Shown here: in pieces, positions 35,553-44,410 of the stretch
Position numbering within the stretch: the stretch's first letter is position 1
Layout of the letters: each line of letters opens with the position of its first letter
Source: Rhodococcus tibetensis
GTDB taxonomy: Bacteria; Actinomycetota; Actinomycetes; Mycobacteriales; Mycobacteriaceae
Length of the DNA stretch: 64,000 nt
Assembly: GCF_024438035.1 (NCBI RefSeq)
Contig: NZ_JANFQF010000007.1
Location: 205,029 to 269,028, forward strand
Direction of reading: 5' to 3'
Notes under the pieces: model-generated
What the model saw: the letters and a program-made list of their open reading frames with translations, nothing else
Told to the model about the DNA's origin: nothing
Databases searched by the model: none
Position numbers and translations under genes: made by a program

Positions 35553-36806
35553 CTAGCCCAGGCTCCGATACCCGCTACCGGGTGGCGCGCGATGCGGGAG
35601 CACCACGACGCGCAGCGCCGCTCGTAGGCTGTCGGTCGTTCTTGCCCAGGACTGGGCTTCGCTCTCACACATATCCGCTTCTTCGGAGTCGTGCTCACGG
35701 GTGAGGTCCGCGTTGTGGCGCCACTCGACTTCCTGGTCGGAGCAGAGGCGCAGGAATTCGAGGATGGTGTCGCGGTCACGCCCGCAGATCTCGGCGACAT
35801 CGTCGGGATCCAACCCGCTGTCGGAGTCCAGATGAATCAGCGTCATCAGCGCCGCGGGCAACTCGTGGCTTTCGTGCTCGCTGCCGCCGGGTGAACTTGT
35901 GGCAGTGGTGTTGAGGGTGCCGCCCAGTCGTTCGGCGAATGCCTCGTCGGCGGTGTCGACGAGGTGCTCGAAGGTACGGAACACCGACAGCAGGTGTTCG
36001 GCGGCGAAGGGGGAACCGTCGATCCGCATGACGGCGACCACATTGTCGACGATCAACAGGAACTTGATGTCGGACCACTGACGGTTGAGGTCTGCCAACG
36101 CTTCCGCGGCGCGGGTGCGGTCACTGATCGAGTGGACCACACGCGCGAACACCTCGACCCGGGCGTCATCATCGAGCACCCTGATGTACGTGGGCATCTC
36201 ACCTACCCAGACGAGGATGTCGCCGTCCGCGTCCTTTTCCGGTGCCTGCCCGAGCATCGATTCGACGGCCGAGTCCACCATTTCGCGTAAACCGGTTCCG
36301 TTGCGTACCTGCTGTGGCGACTCGTCGAGGGACTCGAGCGGCGGGATATCGTGGCGGCCTTCGGTGATCGCGTGCAGGAACGACGGGTGCATGAGGTCCC
36401 AGATTTCCCGGAACACGGTGATCGTCATTGTCGCCAGCCGATCGGCCTCGCTGCGGTCGGCGTCGAGATAGAACGAAGCTGAGCCGTTACCCTCGTCGGC
36501 GTGCTCGGGCGTATCAGGGCGGTTCCAGCCGAGTTCGAGCAGCCGAACGTGATCTTCCTCGGAGAGTGCACGCGCCGGATGCAGGAAGAGGTTGGACGGC
36601 ACCTCGCACCGCACCGTGTCACCGGCCCAGGCGAAGAACCGCACACACGCGGCCGTCTCGGCGAGCCCGTCGTCGGTGCTGTCGTAACGCGACACCAGCA
36701 TCAACTCGTCATTGTCCTGCATCGCGCGCACGTACCGGGTCAGACGATCCTGGAACTGCGTCCAGGCGTCATCGATCTCCCGATCGAAAATGTTCTCGGA
36801 CATCAC
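35553..36806 (-). CDS. YbjN/TY-Chap-like protein
   Basis: A 417-residue soluble acidic protein. Two related alpha/beta regions (about 20-130: LVSRYDSTDDGLAETAACVR, CEVPSNLFLHP; and about 190-290: ILVWVGEMPTYIRVLDDDAR, VNVV-type VDNVVAVMRIDGSPFAAEH) resemble YbjN and T3SS-chaperone-like (TY-Chap) folds of actinobacteria. The C-terminal 100 residues contain DVAEICGRDRDTILEFLRLC. The molecular role is unknown; chaperone-like peptide binding is inferred from the fold. It lies between a PBP gene and ino1, both on envelope paths. Confidence 0.65.
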   Translation of the reverse strand: MMSENIFDREIDDAWTQFQDRLTRYVRAMQDNDELMLVSRYDSTDDGLAETAACVRFFAWAGDTVRCEVPSNLFLHPARALSEEDHVRLLELGWNRPDTPEHADEGNGSASFYLDADRSEADRLATMTITVFREIWDLMHPSFLHAITEGRHDIPPLESLDESPQQVRNGTGLREMVDSAVESMLGQAPEKDADGDILVWVGEMPTYIRVLDDDARVEVFARVVHSISDRTRAAEALADLNRQWSDIKFLLIVDNVVAVMRIDGSPFAAEHLLSVFRTFEHLVDTADEAFAERLGGTLNTTATSSPGGSEHESHELPAALMTLIHLDSDSGLDPDDVAEICGRDRDTILEFLRLCSDQEVEWRHNADLTREHDSEEADMCESEAQSWARTTDSLRAALRVVVLPHRAPPGSGYRSLG

Positions 36807-36937
36807 GCCTCCCTCGATGAATCCTGGGTGTCACCGTAGAGGGAGGGTCTGACAAGTATTCGAACACAAAGGCGAATGCCCCTTACGGCGCGGTGAAAAG
36901 CGTCGAAAGGGGCATCCGCCTCGAGAACAACTGGGTC

Positions 36938-38020
36938 TTACGCGTCGATGATGAACGCCTCGAGCTCGGTGCGAGCCTTGTCGTCCGCCATCTGAACCGG
37001 CGGGGACTTCATCAGGTACGCGGAAGCGGGGTAGACGGGTCCACCGATGCCGCGGTCCTTGGCGATCTTGGCGGCGCGGACGGCGTCGATGATGATGCCG
37101 GCCGAGTTCGGGGAATCCCAGACCTCGAGCTTGTACTCCAGGTTCAGCGGCACGTCACCGAACGCGCGACCCTCGAGGCGGACGTACGCCCACTTGCGGT
37201 CGTCGAGCCAGCCGACGTGATCCGACGGGCCGATGTGCACGTTGCCCGGACCGAGGTCGCGGGTCAGGTTGGACGTCACGGCCTGCGTCTTCGAGATCTT
37301 CTTCGACTCCAGGCGTTCACGCTCGAGCATGTTCTTGAAGTCCATGTTGCCGCCCACATTGAGCTGCATGGTGCGGTCGAGCTGTACGCCGCGGTCTTCG
37401 AACAGCTTCGCCATCACGCGGTGGGTGATGGTGGCGCCGACCTGCGACTTGATGTCGTCTCCGACGATCGGGACACCGGCGTCCTTGAACTTCGCCGCCC
37501 ACTCGGGATCGGAGGCGATGAACACGGGGAGGGCGTTGACGAACGCGACACCCGCGTCGATGGCGCACTGGGCGTAGAACTTGTCGGCGTCCTCGGAACC
37601 CACGGGCAGGTACGAGACCAGCACGTCGACCTCGGCGTCCTGCAGAGCCTTGACGACGTCGACGGGCTCGGCCTCGGAAATCTCGATGGTCTCGGCGTAG
37701 TACTTGCCGATGCCGTCGAGGGTGGGGCCGCGCAGCACCGGCACGTCGGCCGGCGGAACGTCCGCGATCTTGATGGTGTTGTTCTCGCTGGCGAAGATGG
37801 CCTCGGAGAGGTCGAATCCGACCTTCTTGGCGTCGACGTCGAACGCGGCGACGAACTGGACGTCGCGCACGTGGTACTTGCCGAACTTGACGTGCATGAG
37901 GCCGGGAACGGTCGCCGTCTCGTCGGCGTCCTTGTAGTACTGCACGCCCTGAACCAAGGACGAGGCACAGTTCCCCACGCCCACAATGGCCACGCGCACC
38001 GCGGTGCTGTTCTCACCCAT
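36938..38020 (-). CDS. ino1: Inositol-3-phosphate synthase
   Basis: A 360-residue NAD-dependent enzyme converting glucose 6-phosphate to 1L-myo-inositol 3-phosphate, feeding phosphatidylinositol, mannosides and mycothiol. The NAD-binding start [20 protein letters not shown] is clear. Other family blocks are [56 protein letters not shown] and [13 protein letters not shown]. The length matches the short actinobacterial/archaeal type (Rv0046c). The start ATG lies inside the end of padR, so both are co-transcribed and co-translated. Confidence 0.96.
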   Translation of the reverse strand: MGENSTAVRVAIVGVGNCASSLVQGVQYYKDADETATVPGLMHVKFGKYHVRDVQFVAAFDVDAKKVGFDLSEAIFASENNTIKIADVPPADVPVLRGPTLDGIGKYYAETIEISEAEPVDVVKALQDAEVDVLVSYLPVGSEDADKFYAQCAIDAGVAFVNALPVFIASDPEWAAKFKDAGVPIVGDDIKSQVGATITHRVMAKLFEDRGVQLDRTMQLNVGGNMDFKNMLERERLESKKISKTQAVTSNLTRDLGPGNVHIGPSDHVGWLDDRKWAYVRLEGRAFGDVPLNLEYKLEVWDSPNSAGIIIDAVRAAKIAKDRGIGGPVYPASAYLMKSPPVQMADDKARTELEAFIIDA

Positions 38021-38570
38021 GGTCGGGTTCTCCTTCTTTATTAGGTGTTGCTGTCGATTGCTCGGCGGCGATCAGCTCGTTGAGCCAGCGCACTTCGCGC
38101 TCACTGGATTCGAGGCCGAGCTGGTGAAGCTGACGGGTGTAGCGGTCGATCGACCCACTGGCCCGTCCCACGGCTTCGCGGAGCCCCTCGCGGCGCTCCT
38201 CGACCTGGCGTCGTCTGCCTTCGAGAATGCGCATCCGCGCCTCGGCGGGTGTGCGGCTGAAGAAGGCGAGATGAACACCGAAACCGTCATCGGTGTAGTT
38301 CTGTGGACCCGTGTCGGCGACCAGTTCCTTGAACCGCTCCCGTCCGACCGGCGTGAGCTGATAGACGCGGCGGGCACGACGCTTGACGGTGCCCGGGGCA
38401 CCTGCGTCCTCGGCGATCAACCCGTCCGCCTGCATGCGTCGCAGAGTCGGGTAGAGGGAACCGTAGGAGAACGCGCGAAACGCACCCAGAAGTCCCGTCA
38501 ACCGCTTCCGCAGCTCGTATCCATGCATGGGTGACTCGTGGAGCAGCCCGAGAATTGCCAATTCGAGCAC
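38013..38570 (-). CDS. PadR-family regulator upstream of ino1
   Basis: A 185-residue regulator (Rv0047c-type). The N-terminal PadR winged helix is [37 protein letters not shown]; the C-terminal helices ([20 protein letters not shown]) serve for dimerisation. GTG 38570 is chosen with GGGGTGG upstream; an ATG at 38678 would place the operator inside the gene. It overlaps ino1 by eight bases, so it probably controls its own operon. Ligand unknown. Confidence 0.9.
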   Translation of the reverse strand: MLELAILGLLHESPMHGYELRKRLTGLLGAFRAFSYGSLYPTLRRMQADGLIAEDAGAPGTVKRRARRVYQLTPVGRERFKELVADTGPQNYTDDGFGVHLAFFSRTPAEARMRILEGRRRQVEERREGLREAVGRASGSIDRYTRQLHQLGLESSEREVRWLNELIAAEQSTATPNKEGEPDHG

Positions 38571-38620
38571 TTGTCCACCCCCTGAGTCGCCAGACCTAAC
38601 CGTGTGATGCGATGCCGAAC

Positions 38621-38637
38621 TATATCGCACCGATATA
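38621..38637. promoter_or_regulatory. Palindrome upstream of padR-ino1 (candidate PadR operator)
   Basis: TATATCG-CAC-CGATATA is a perfect 7-bp inverted repeat with a 3-bp centre, 50 bp before the padR start, in an otherwise GC-rich gap. Two nearby CGATAC copies (38642-38647, 38655-38660) may belong to the same control region. Confidence 0.55.
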
Positions 38638-38738
38638 TACGACGATACGCGTGGGCGATACATGGGACAAGCCGTCACAGATTGTTTACGAGCGATGTTC
38701 CGTCCCGGCAGGCGGCCCCCGCCGGACCCTGCCGACTG

Positions 38739-39527
38739 TCAGTCGCCGAACGGGTAGACGGCGACGATCTCACCGTCGAAGGTGACGTTGAAGTATCCGG
38801 TGTTGCCGGCTTCGTTGTTCGCGTACACGGAGATGATCGGTGGGCCGTCCTCTTCGCCGGCCTCGAAGCCGAAGGACAGGTGATCCACGGTTCCGTTGGG
38901 GACGCGGACGCTCTCCGGTGCGCCCTTCAGCAGGCCGGCGAGAGCCGGGAGGTTCACCGTAGCGAGATCGAACGACCGCTCGTCGGCGTCGCGGCTCGAG
39001 ACGCTGCCCCAGCTGTCGAATTCTCCGTCGTAGTAGTACGGGTCGGATTGGGACGGGTTGGCGGCCGCCTGCCGGTCGAAAACGGCGTGCTCGGGGAAGA
39101 GGTCGACTTCGTCGGCGATGGTGTTACCGAACTCTGCGCTGTAGTCGTCGATGAAGAACTGGACGCCACTGCCCGTGGTCAACGTCGGGACCGAAGTCGG
39201 GGATCCGGGTTCCTCCCCGAGCGTGCCGGCGATTGCGCCGCCCACCGCAGCTGTCGCAACGATGGCACCGGCGGCAATCCACCGTCGCCGGGACCTGCGC
39301 TGCTTCGGGCGGACGACGGGAGCATTGGCGAGGCGACTGGGAATCTGCAGGTCGCCGACGAGCCGGTCGAGTTCGTCGAACGTCTTCGCGCTCATCGCCC
39401 GGGCTGTGCGGTAGCTGTGTTCCTCAGCCGAAAGCTGACCGTCGGCCTGGGCGGCGTCGAGCACTCCGCAGGCGTCGGCCCGATCGGAGTCGCGCGCCCG
39501 TAAACCGGCGAGAGTTGATTTGGTCAT
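38739..39527 (-). CDS. DUF1707 membrane protein 3 (tandem paralogue)
   Basis: A 262-residue protein. Residues 1-65 are a DUF1707 domain (LRARDSDRADACGVLDAAQA, DGQLSAEEHSYRTARAM). A basic stretch and one membrane helix follow (WIAAGAIVATAAVGGAIAG). The outer domain of about 150 residues shows FIDDYSAEFGNTIADEVDLF, PEHAVFDRQAA and ends ISVYANNEAGNTGYFNVTFD. The same layout repeats in the two genes upstream. Rv0048c is the single-copy counterpart. Function unknown. Confidence 0.82.
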   Translation of the reverse strand: MTKSTLAGLRARDSDRADACGVLDAAQADGQLSAEEHSYRTARAMSAKTFDELDRLVGDLQIPSRLANAPVVRPKQRRSRRRWIAAGAIVATAAVGGAIAGTLGEEPGSPTSVPTLTTGSGVQFFIDDYSAEFGNTIADEVDLFPEHAVFDRQAAANPSQSDPYYYDGEFDSWGSVSSRDADERSFDLATVNLPALAGLLKGAPESVRVPNGTVDHLSFGFEAGEEDGPPIISVYANNEAGNTGYFNVTFDGEIVAVYPFGD

Positions 39528-39534
39528 TCGCGTC

Positions 39535-40359
39535 CTATCCCCCGAACGGCGAGACGCGCAGGAGCGCGCCGGCTGGCGTGACCACGATCATTCCGCTTTC
39601 GTCGAAGTCGTTGCTTGCGTAGATCCGCACGAGGGGTGTGCCGCCGTCGGTGTCGATTCCGAGGTAGACGATATGCGCGTCCGGAACGTTGATCTTTGTC
39701 GGCGCCCCGGCCACGATTCCGGCCAGAGCGTCCAGATCGAGGCTGGTGAGGTCGATGGTCGGTGTATCGATCTTCCGAGTGGTCGGCGGCCCAGACCTGG
39801 AGAATCCGCCCTGATAGTCGTACTTGACGAGCCGGTTCGGTTCCCACGGTTGCGCGCGCTCGAAATTGGCATGTCCCGGGTAGAGGTTCAACTCGTCGAC
39901 GACCGTGTCACCGAACTTGGCGCGGTACTGGTCGATGAAGAGGGCCATTCCCTCACGCGTGGTGAGATCCGGCGTCGGTATCACCACCGGCTGGGCCGCG
40001 CCGAGGTCGAGCGCGGCCGGTTGCGCGGCGGGTGCGGGCACCTGCGCGTCGTCGCTGTCGGTGAGGGTGAAGGCACCGACGGCGGCTATGACGGCGGCTG
40101 CTGCGACTGCGGCGGTGAAGAGGTGACGGCGGGTCTCGCGGGGTGGCCGAGCCTCGGGTGGCGCATCCGCGGGGCGCTGCAGGTCGCCGACGAGGGCTTC
40201 GAGTTCGTCGAGTGTGCGCGCCCCGGCGGCCAGTTCGGTCATGGCGCGGTGCTCTTCCTGGCTGAGCTGTCCATCCCCGAATGCGGCGTCGAGTATCGCG
40301 GCGGTGCTGGCGCGGTCGATGTCACGCGCGCGCGTATTCGCTGGGTATCGGCTGGCCAC
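39535..40359 (-). CDS. DUF1707 membrane protein 2 (tandem paralogue)
   Basis: A 274-residue protein of the same build: DUF1707 domain (NTRARDIDRASTAAILDAAF, GDGQLSQEEHRAMTELA), membrane helix (LFTAAVAAAAVIAAVGAFTL), outer domain with FIDQYRAKFGDTVVDELNLY, PGHANFERAQ and LVRIYASNDFDESGMIVVTP. It starts 24 bases after the end of paralogue 1 and ends 7 bases before paralogue 3, so the three form one operon. Confidence 0.82.
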   Translation of the reverse strand: MASRYPANTRARDIDRASTAAILDAAFGDGQLSQEEHRAMTELAAGARTLDELEALVGDLQRPADAPPEARPPRETRRHLFTAAVAAAAVIAAVGAFTLTDSDDAQVPAPAAQPAALDLGAAQPVVIPTPDLTTREGMALFIDQYRAKFGDTVVDELNLYPGHANFERAQPWEPNRLVKYDYQGGFSRSGPPTTRKIDTPTIDLTSLDLDALAGIVAGAPTKINVPDAHIVYLGIDTDGGTPLVRIYASNDFDESGMIVVTPAGALLRVSPFGG

Positions 40360-40383
40360 GGAGAGATCCTAGTGTGCGGACCT

Positions 40384-41241
40384 CTAACTTGCCGGGACGA
40401 TTTGCAGTATGTCGCCGCTGAGACCGGCCTTGACATACCCGCCGCCCAAATTTCCTGCTTTCTTGACGTAGATGTTCATGGTCGGACCCCTGCCCCCGTC
40501 GGCGATGAGGACGTGGCCGATGCTGCCGTCCGGGGCACCCACGAGCCGAGGAGCGTCGCCGAGCAGTGCTCCCAGCGCGGAAACGTCTACCTGCCCCAGG
40601 TCGACGTCGGCCGCGCCGGACAGTCGCGGGGTGCGCGGTCCCCACGGGGTGAATTCGCCGCGGAAGGAGTAGCTGTCGGTCTTGTCGGGTGCTTCCATCA
40701 CCGTTCTGTCCGCAAACGCGTAAGCGGGATGCAGCGCCATCCGATGAGCCGTGAGGTCGCCGAACTTGCCCCGATAGGCGTCGAATACTGCTGCGATGCC
40801 GGCCGGGGTGAGCGGATTGGGGGCTGTGACGACGATCGGCGTGACCGGGTCTGCCGCGGCGGGCTTGTCGACAGGTGGCTCGACCTGGACCTGGACCGGC
40901 ACGGACGCGCCTGCGTGCTCGGGGCCGTCGTGCTGCGTCAGCGCGACTGCGACGATGCCCGCTCCCACCAATGCGGCGACACCCACGGCGATACGCAGGG
41001 CTCTTCTGGGCGATCCGGGGCGGCGAACGGGTACGTCGTCGGTGAGGGATGCGGGCAACTGCAGGTCGCTGATCAGCAGGTTCAGCTCGGCGAGGGTCTT
41101 CGCCGCCATAGCCTGGGACGTGCGGTCGTGGTACTCGTCGGCACCGAGCTGCCCGTCGGCGTAGGCGGCGTCGAGCTGGCTGCACGCATTGACGCGATCG
41201 AGGTCGCGTGCGCGGGTGCGCGGGGACGGTGCGGAGGCCAC
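40384..41241 (-). CDS. DUF1707 membrane protein 1 (tandem paralogue)
   Basis: A 285-residue protein, first of the triplet. DUF1707 part: RTRARDLDRVNACSQLDAAY, ADGQLGADEYHDRTSQAM. Membrane helix: LRIAVGVAALVGAGIVAVAL. The outer domain contains FDAYRGKFGDLTAHRMALHP, a tryptophan in FTPWGPRTPR, and a final INVY-like strand (MNIYVKKAGNLGGGYVKAGL). Divergent from the DUF5318 gene. A link to cell-wall growth is suggested only by its constant place beside ponA1 and ino1. Confidence 0.82.
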   Translation of the reverse strand: MASAPSPRTRARDLDRVNACSQLDAAYADGQLGADEYHDRTSQAMAAKTLAELNLLISDLQLPASLTDDVPVRRPGSPRRALRIAVGVAALVGAGIVAVALTQHDGPEHAGASVPVQVQVEPPVDKPAAADPVTPIVVTAPNPLTPAGIAAVFDAYRGKFGDLTAHRMALHPAYAFADRTVMEAPDKTDSYSFRGEFTPWGPRTPRLSGAADVDLGQVDVSALGALLGDAPRLVGAPDGSIGHVLIADGGRGPTMNIYVKKAGNLGGGYVKAGLSGDILQIVPAS

Positions 41242-41329
41242 ATCGGCATCGTAGTGGGGGAACGATGTTTGACCAGTGTCACTCGACCGACCCCTTCTCT
41301 CCGGACGCGACGCACGTACTCTGGTCTCC

Positions 41330-41761
41330 GTGCGGATACAGCGGCAGGTGGTGGACTACGCGCTTCAGCGCAAGTCTCTGCTGGCCGAGGTCTACTCGGG
41401 CAGGACAGGCGTCACGGAGGTCTGTGATGCCAGCCCGTACCTGCTTCGGGCCGCGAAGTTCCACGGCAAGGGCTGTGACGTGGTGTGCCCTATCTGCCGG
41501 AAAGAGCAGTTGACTCTGGTTTCCTGGGTCTTCGGCGACAAGCTGGGTCCGGTATCGGGTTCGGCTCGGACCGCCGAGGAACTGGTGCGTCTCGCATCCA
41601 CCCAGGAGGAGTTCTCGGTTCACGTGGTCGAGGTGTGCAGAACCTGTAGCTGGAACCATCTGGTCCAGTCCTATGTTCTCGGTAATGTGCCCGCACCGAA
41701 GAGGCCGAGGCGATCGTCTCCGAGGCCTCGGCCGCCGAGTCGGCGGACCGCGAGCGAGTAG
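41330..41761 (+). CDS. DUF5318 zinc-ribbon-like protein
   Basis: A 143-residue soluble protein, counterpart of Rv0049. It begins VRIQRQVVDYALQRKSLLAE and has two cysteine pairs that could bind zinc: CPICRKEQ (preceded by GCDVV) and VCRTCSWNHLV. The basic Pro/Arg-rich tail is variable. GTG 41330 is chosen because the conserved sequence begins there. It lies 86 bp upstream of the large PBP gene in the order conserved with mycobacteria. Function is unknown. Confidence 0.85.
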   Translation: MRIQRQVVDYALQRKSLLAEVYSGRTGVTEVCDASPYLLRAAKFHGKGCDVVCPICRKEQLTLVSWVFGDKLGPVSGSARTAEELVRLASTQEEFSVHVVEVCRTCSWNHLVQSYVLGNVPAPKRPRRSSPRPRPPSRRTASE

Positions 41762-41847
41762 AACGCCCGAATACGGACGAGGGCCGAGGATTGCCCACTG
41801 ACGTAACGCAGGACTGAAACAGGTCCACAACCACTGGAGATTTGTAC

Positions 41848-44388
41848 GTGAGTTCCCCCCGCAGCAACGCCCCGGGTGATCGACCGAACGGACCGAGACG
41901 ACCGAGTGGCCCCCCGCCACAGGGACGCCCCGGAGGTCCACCACCCCGCGGCGGACAGCCTGCAGGTGGGCCTCCGCCCCCGCGCCGCATGCCTCCTCCA
42001 CCGCAGGACGGCGGCAGGCCCCCGGGTCCCCCGCCACGTCGTCCCGGTCCCCCGCCGCAGGGTGGTGGCAGGCCCCCGGGTCCCCCGCCGCGACGTCCCG
42101 GTCCGCCGCCCGGCCGTCCGGTTGCGGGTCCCCGCAGCGCGCCGCCTCCCGGTGGACGTCCGCCCGGTCCGCCGCCGACGGGTGGCCGTCGACCCGGAGG
42201 CAACGCTGGTGGACCGCCGAGGAAGCCACCGGCGAAGAAGAGTTCGCGGTGGAGGATCGTGCGCAGCGCCGCCTACACGTGTGTCGCGCTGGGTTTGATC
42301 ATCCCGATCCTGCTGTTCATGGCCGCCTACGTCGTGCAGGAGGTCCCGCGTCCCGGCGACCTCAAGACCAATCAGGTGGCTACCATCTACGCCTCCGACG
42401 GTTCGTCGGTGCTGAGCAAGGTCGTGCCGCCCGAAGGTAACCGCACCGAGGTGACGCTCGACCAGATCCCCAAGCACACGCGGGATGCAGTGCTGGCAGC
42501 CGAGGACCGCGACTTCTACTCGAACCCCGGCTTCTCCATCGGCGGTTTCGCACGTGCTGCCCGCGACAACGTCCTGGGCAAAGACAGTGCCGGTGGTGGC
42601 TCGACCATCACCCAGCAGTACGTGAAGAAGACGATGGTGGGTTCCGAACGGTCGCTGACGCGAAAGATGAAGGAACTGGTCATCTCGTCGAAGATGGCCC
42701 GCGAGTGGTCCAAGGACGACATTTTGGCCGCCTACCTGAACACCATCTACTTCGGACGTGGTGCGTACGGCATCGCGGCCGCGTCGAAGGCGTACTTCAA
42801 CAAGCCCGTCGACCAGCTCTCCGTCGAGGAGAGCGCGGTTCTGGCGTCGTCGATCCAGTTACCGTCGTTGCTCGACCCGGAGACCAACCCCGAGGGTGCG
42901 CAGTCGCGGTGGAACTACGTCCTCGACGGCATGGTCACCGCAGGCACGCTCGAGCAGTCGGCTCGCGCCGGCATGCAGTATCCGCCCTACGTGCCCCTCG
43001 CCCACGTCGACAACGGTAACCAGGACTCCGGTCCGGAGGGCCTGATCAAGAATCAGGTTCTGCGGGAGCTGGGTGACGCCGGGATCAGTGAGCAACTGCT
43101 CAACACCGAGGGACTGCAGATCACGACGACCATCGACCCGGCCGCTCAGGCTGCCGCGGTGGACTCGGTGCGTTCCAACATGGACGGTGAGCCGGAGAAC
43201 CTTCGGACTGGTGTGGTGTCCGTCGATCCGAAGTCCGGCGCTGTGCGTGCCTACTACGGCGGCGAGGACGGCGGCGGTTACGACTTCGCGAATGCCGGCT
43301 TGCAGACCGGTTCGTCGTTCAAGGTGTTCGGTCTCGCTGCGGCGCTGGATCAGGGAATTCCGTTGTCGCAGATGTACGACAGTTCGGAGCTGACGGTCAA
43401 CGGCATCACGATCAGCAACGTCGAAGGTGAGGGCTGTGGTACTTGCACCATCGCCGAGGCGTTGAAGCGCTCACTCAACACCAGCTTCTACCGTCAGCAA
43501 CTCGAACTCGACGGCGGGCCGCAGGCGATCGCCGAGATGGCCCACCGGGCGGGTATCCCGGAGGAGATCCCCGGTGTCGGGCCGACGCTGACCGAGCCGG
43601 ACGGCAGCGGTCCCAACAACGGCATCGTGCTGGGTCAGTACCAGTCGCGAGTGCTCGACATGGCGTCCTCGTATGCCACGTTGGCGGCGTCGGGTGTCTA
43701 CCGCGCCCCGCACTTCGTGCAGAAGGTGGTCAGCGCGGACGGCACCGTGTTGCTCGACCGCGGTGTCGATCCGGGCGAGGAGCGCATCGACAAGGACGTC
43801 GCCGACAACGTGACGGCCGCGATGGAGCCGATCGCCGGATATTCGCGCGGCCACAACCTGTCCGGTGGACGGCCGTCCGCGGCCAAGACGGGTACCGCGC
43901 AGCTCGGGGACACCGGGCAGAACAAGGACGCCTGGATGGTGGGGTACACCCCGTCGCTGTCCACGGCGGTCTGGGTCGGCACCACCGATGGTCAGGCCCT
44001 CGAAAACAGCAACGGTGCCATGATCTACGGTTCCGGCCTGCCGTCCGACATCTGGAAGGACACGATGGACGGTGCCCTCGAAGGCACCCCCGTCGAGAAG
44101 TTCCCGAAGCCGGGGCCCATCGGAGGCCAGTCGGGTCTGCCGGCGTACTCGGCGCCCGCGCCCACGAAGACGTCTGCGCCGCCGACGAGTACGTTCCAGC
44201 TGCCGACGCAGCTCGTGCCGCCGGTGGTGGTGACGCCGTCGCCGGTCGAAATCCTGCCGGGCATCACCATTCCGGTTCCGGGTCTGGCCCCGAGACCGAC
44301 CACACCGGCACCGGTGGCGCCGGCCGAACCGGAGATCACGACACCACCGAACGCGGGCAACGGTCAGCGGCAGGTTCCGACGGGTTAG
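41848..44388 (+). CDS. ponA1: Class A penicillin-binding protein PonA1
   Basis: An 846-residue bifunctional peptidoglycan synthase, syntenic with Rv0050. The N-terminal 130 residues are an almost pure Pro/Gly/Arg cytoplasmic tail (repeats of RPPGPPPRRPGPPP). A membrane helix follows (about 145-168). GT51 catalytic Glu219 is in AAEDRDFYSNPG with GGSTITQQYVKK; the transpeptidase has Ser489 in SSFK, RSLNTSFYR and KTG at 680-682. The C-terminal tail is Pro/Thr-rich. GTG 41848 with GGAGA upstream. Coupled in order with the GT87 gene 22 bases downstream. Confidence 0.95.
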   Translation: MSSPRSNAPGDRPNGPRRPSGPPPQGRPGGPPPRGGQPAGGPPPPRRMPPPPQDGGRPPGPPPRRPGPPPQGGGRPPGPPPRRPGPPPGRPVAGPRSAPPPGGRPPGPPPTGGRRPGGNAGGPPRKPPAKKSSRWRIVRSAAYTCVALGLIIPILLFMAAYVVQEVPRPGDLKTNQVATIYASDGSSVLSKVVPPEGNRTEVTLDQIPKHTRDAVLAAEDRDFYSNPGFSIGGFARAARDNVLGKDSAGGGSTITQQYVKKTMVGSERSLTRKMKELVISSKMAREWSKDDILAAYLNTIYFGRGAYGIAAASKAYFNKPVDQLSVEESAVLASSIQLPSLLDPETNPEGAQSRWNYVLDGMVTAGTLEQSARAGMQYPPYVPLAHVDNGNQDSGPEGLIKNQVLRELGDAGISEQLLNTEGLQITTTIDPAAQAAAVDSVRSNMDGEPENLRTGVVSVDPKSGAVRAYYGGEDGGGYDFANAGLQTGSSFKVFGLAAALDQGIPLSQMYDSSELTVNGITISNVEGEGCGTCTIAEALKRSLNTSFYRQQLELDGGPQAIAEMAHRAGIPEEIPGVGPTLTEPDGSGPNNGIVLGQYQSRVLDMASSYATLAASGVYRAPHFVQKVVSADGTVLLDRGVDPGEERIDKDVADNVTAAMEPIAGYSRGHNLSGGRPSAAKTGTAQLGDTGQNKDAWMVGYTPSLSTAVWVGTTDGQALENSNGAMIYGSGLPSDIWKDTMDGALEGTPVEKFPKPGPIGGQSGLPAYSAPAPTKTSAPPTSTFQLPTQLVPPVVVTPSPVEILPGITIPVPGLAPRPTTPAPVAPAEPEITTPPNAGNGQRQVPTG

Positions 44389-44410
44389 CGGCGACCGGTA
44401 GCCTCGCGTA

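Noticed and set aside
39520..41427. A 635-codon plus-strand frame
   Set aside because: It runs antisense across all three DUF1707 genes, which have matching domains and close spacing; the frame has no recognisable product.
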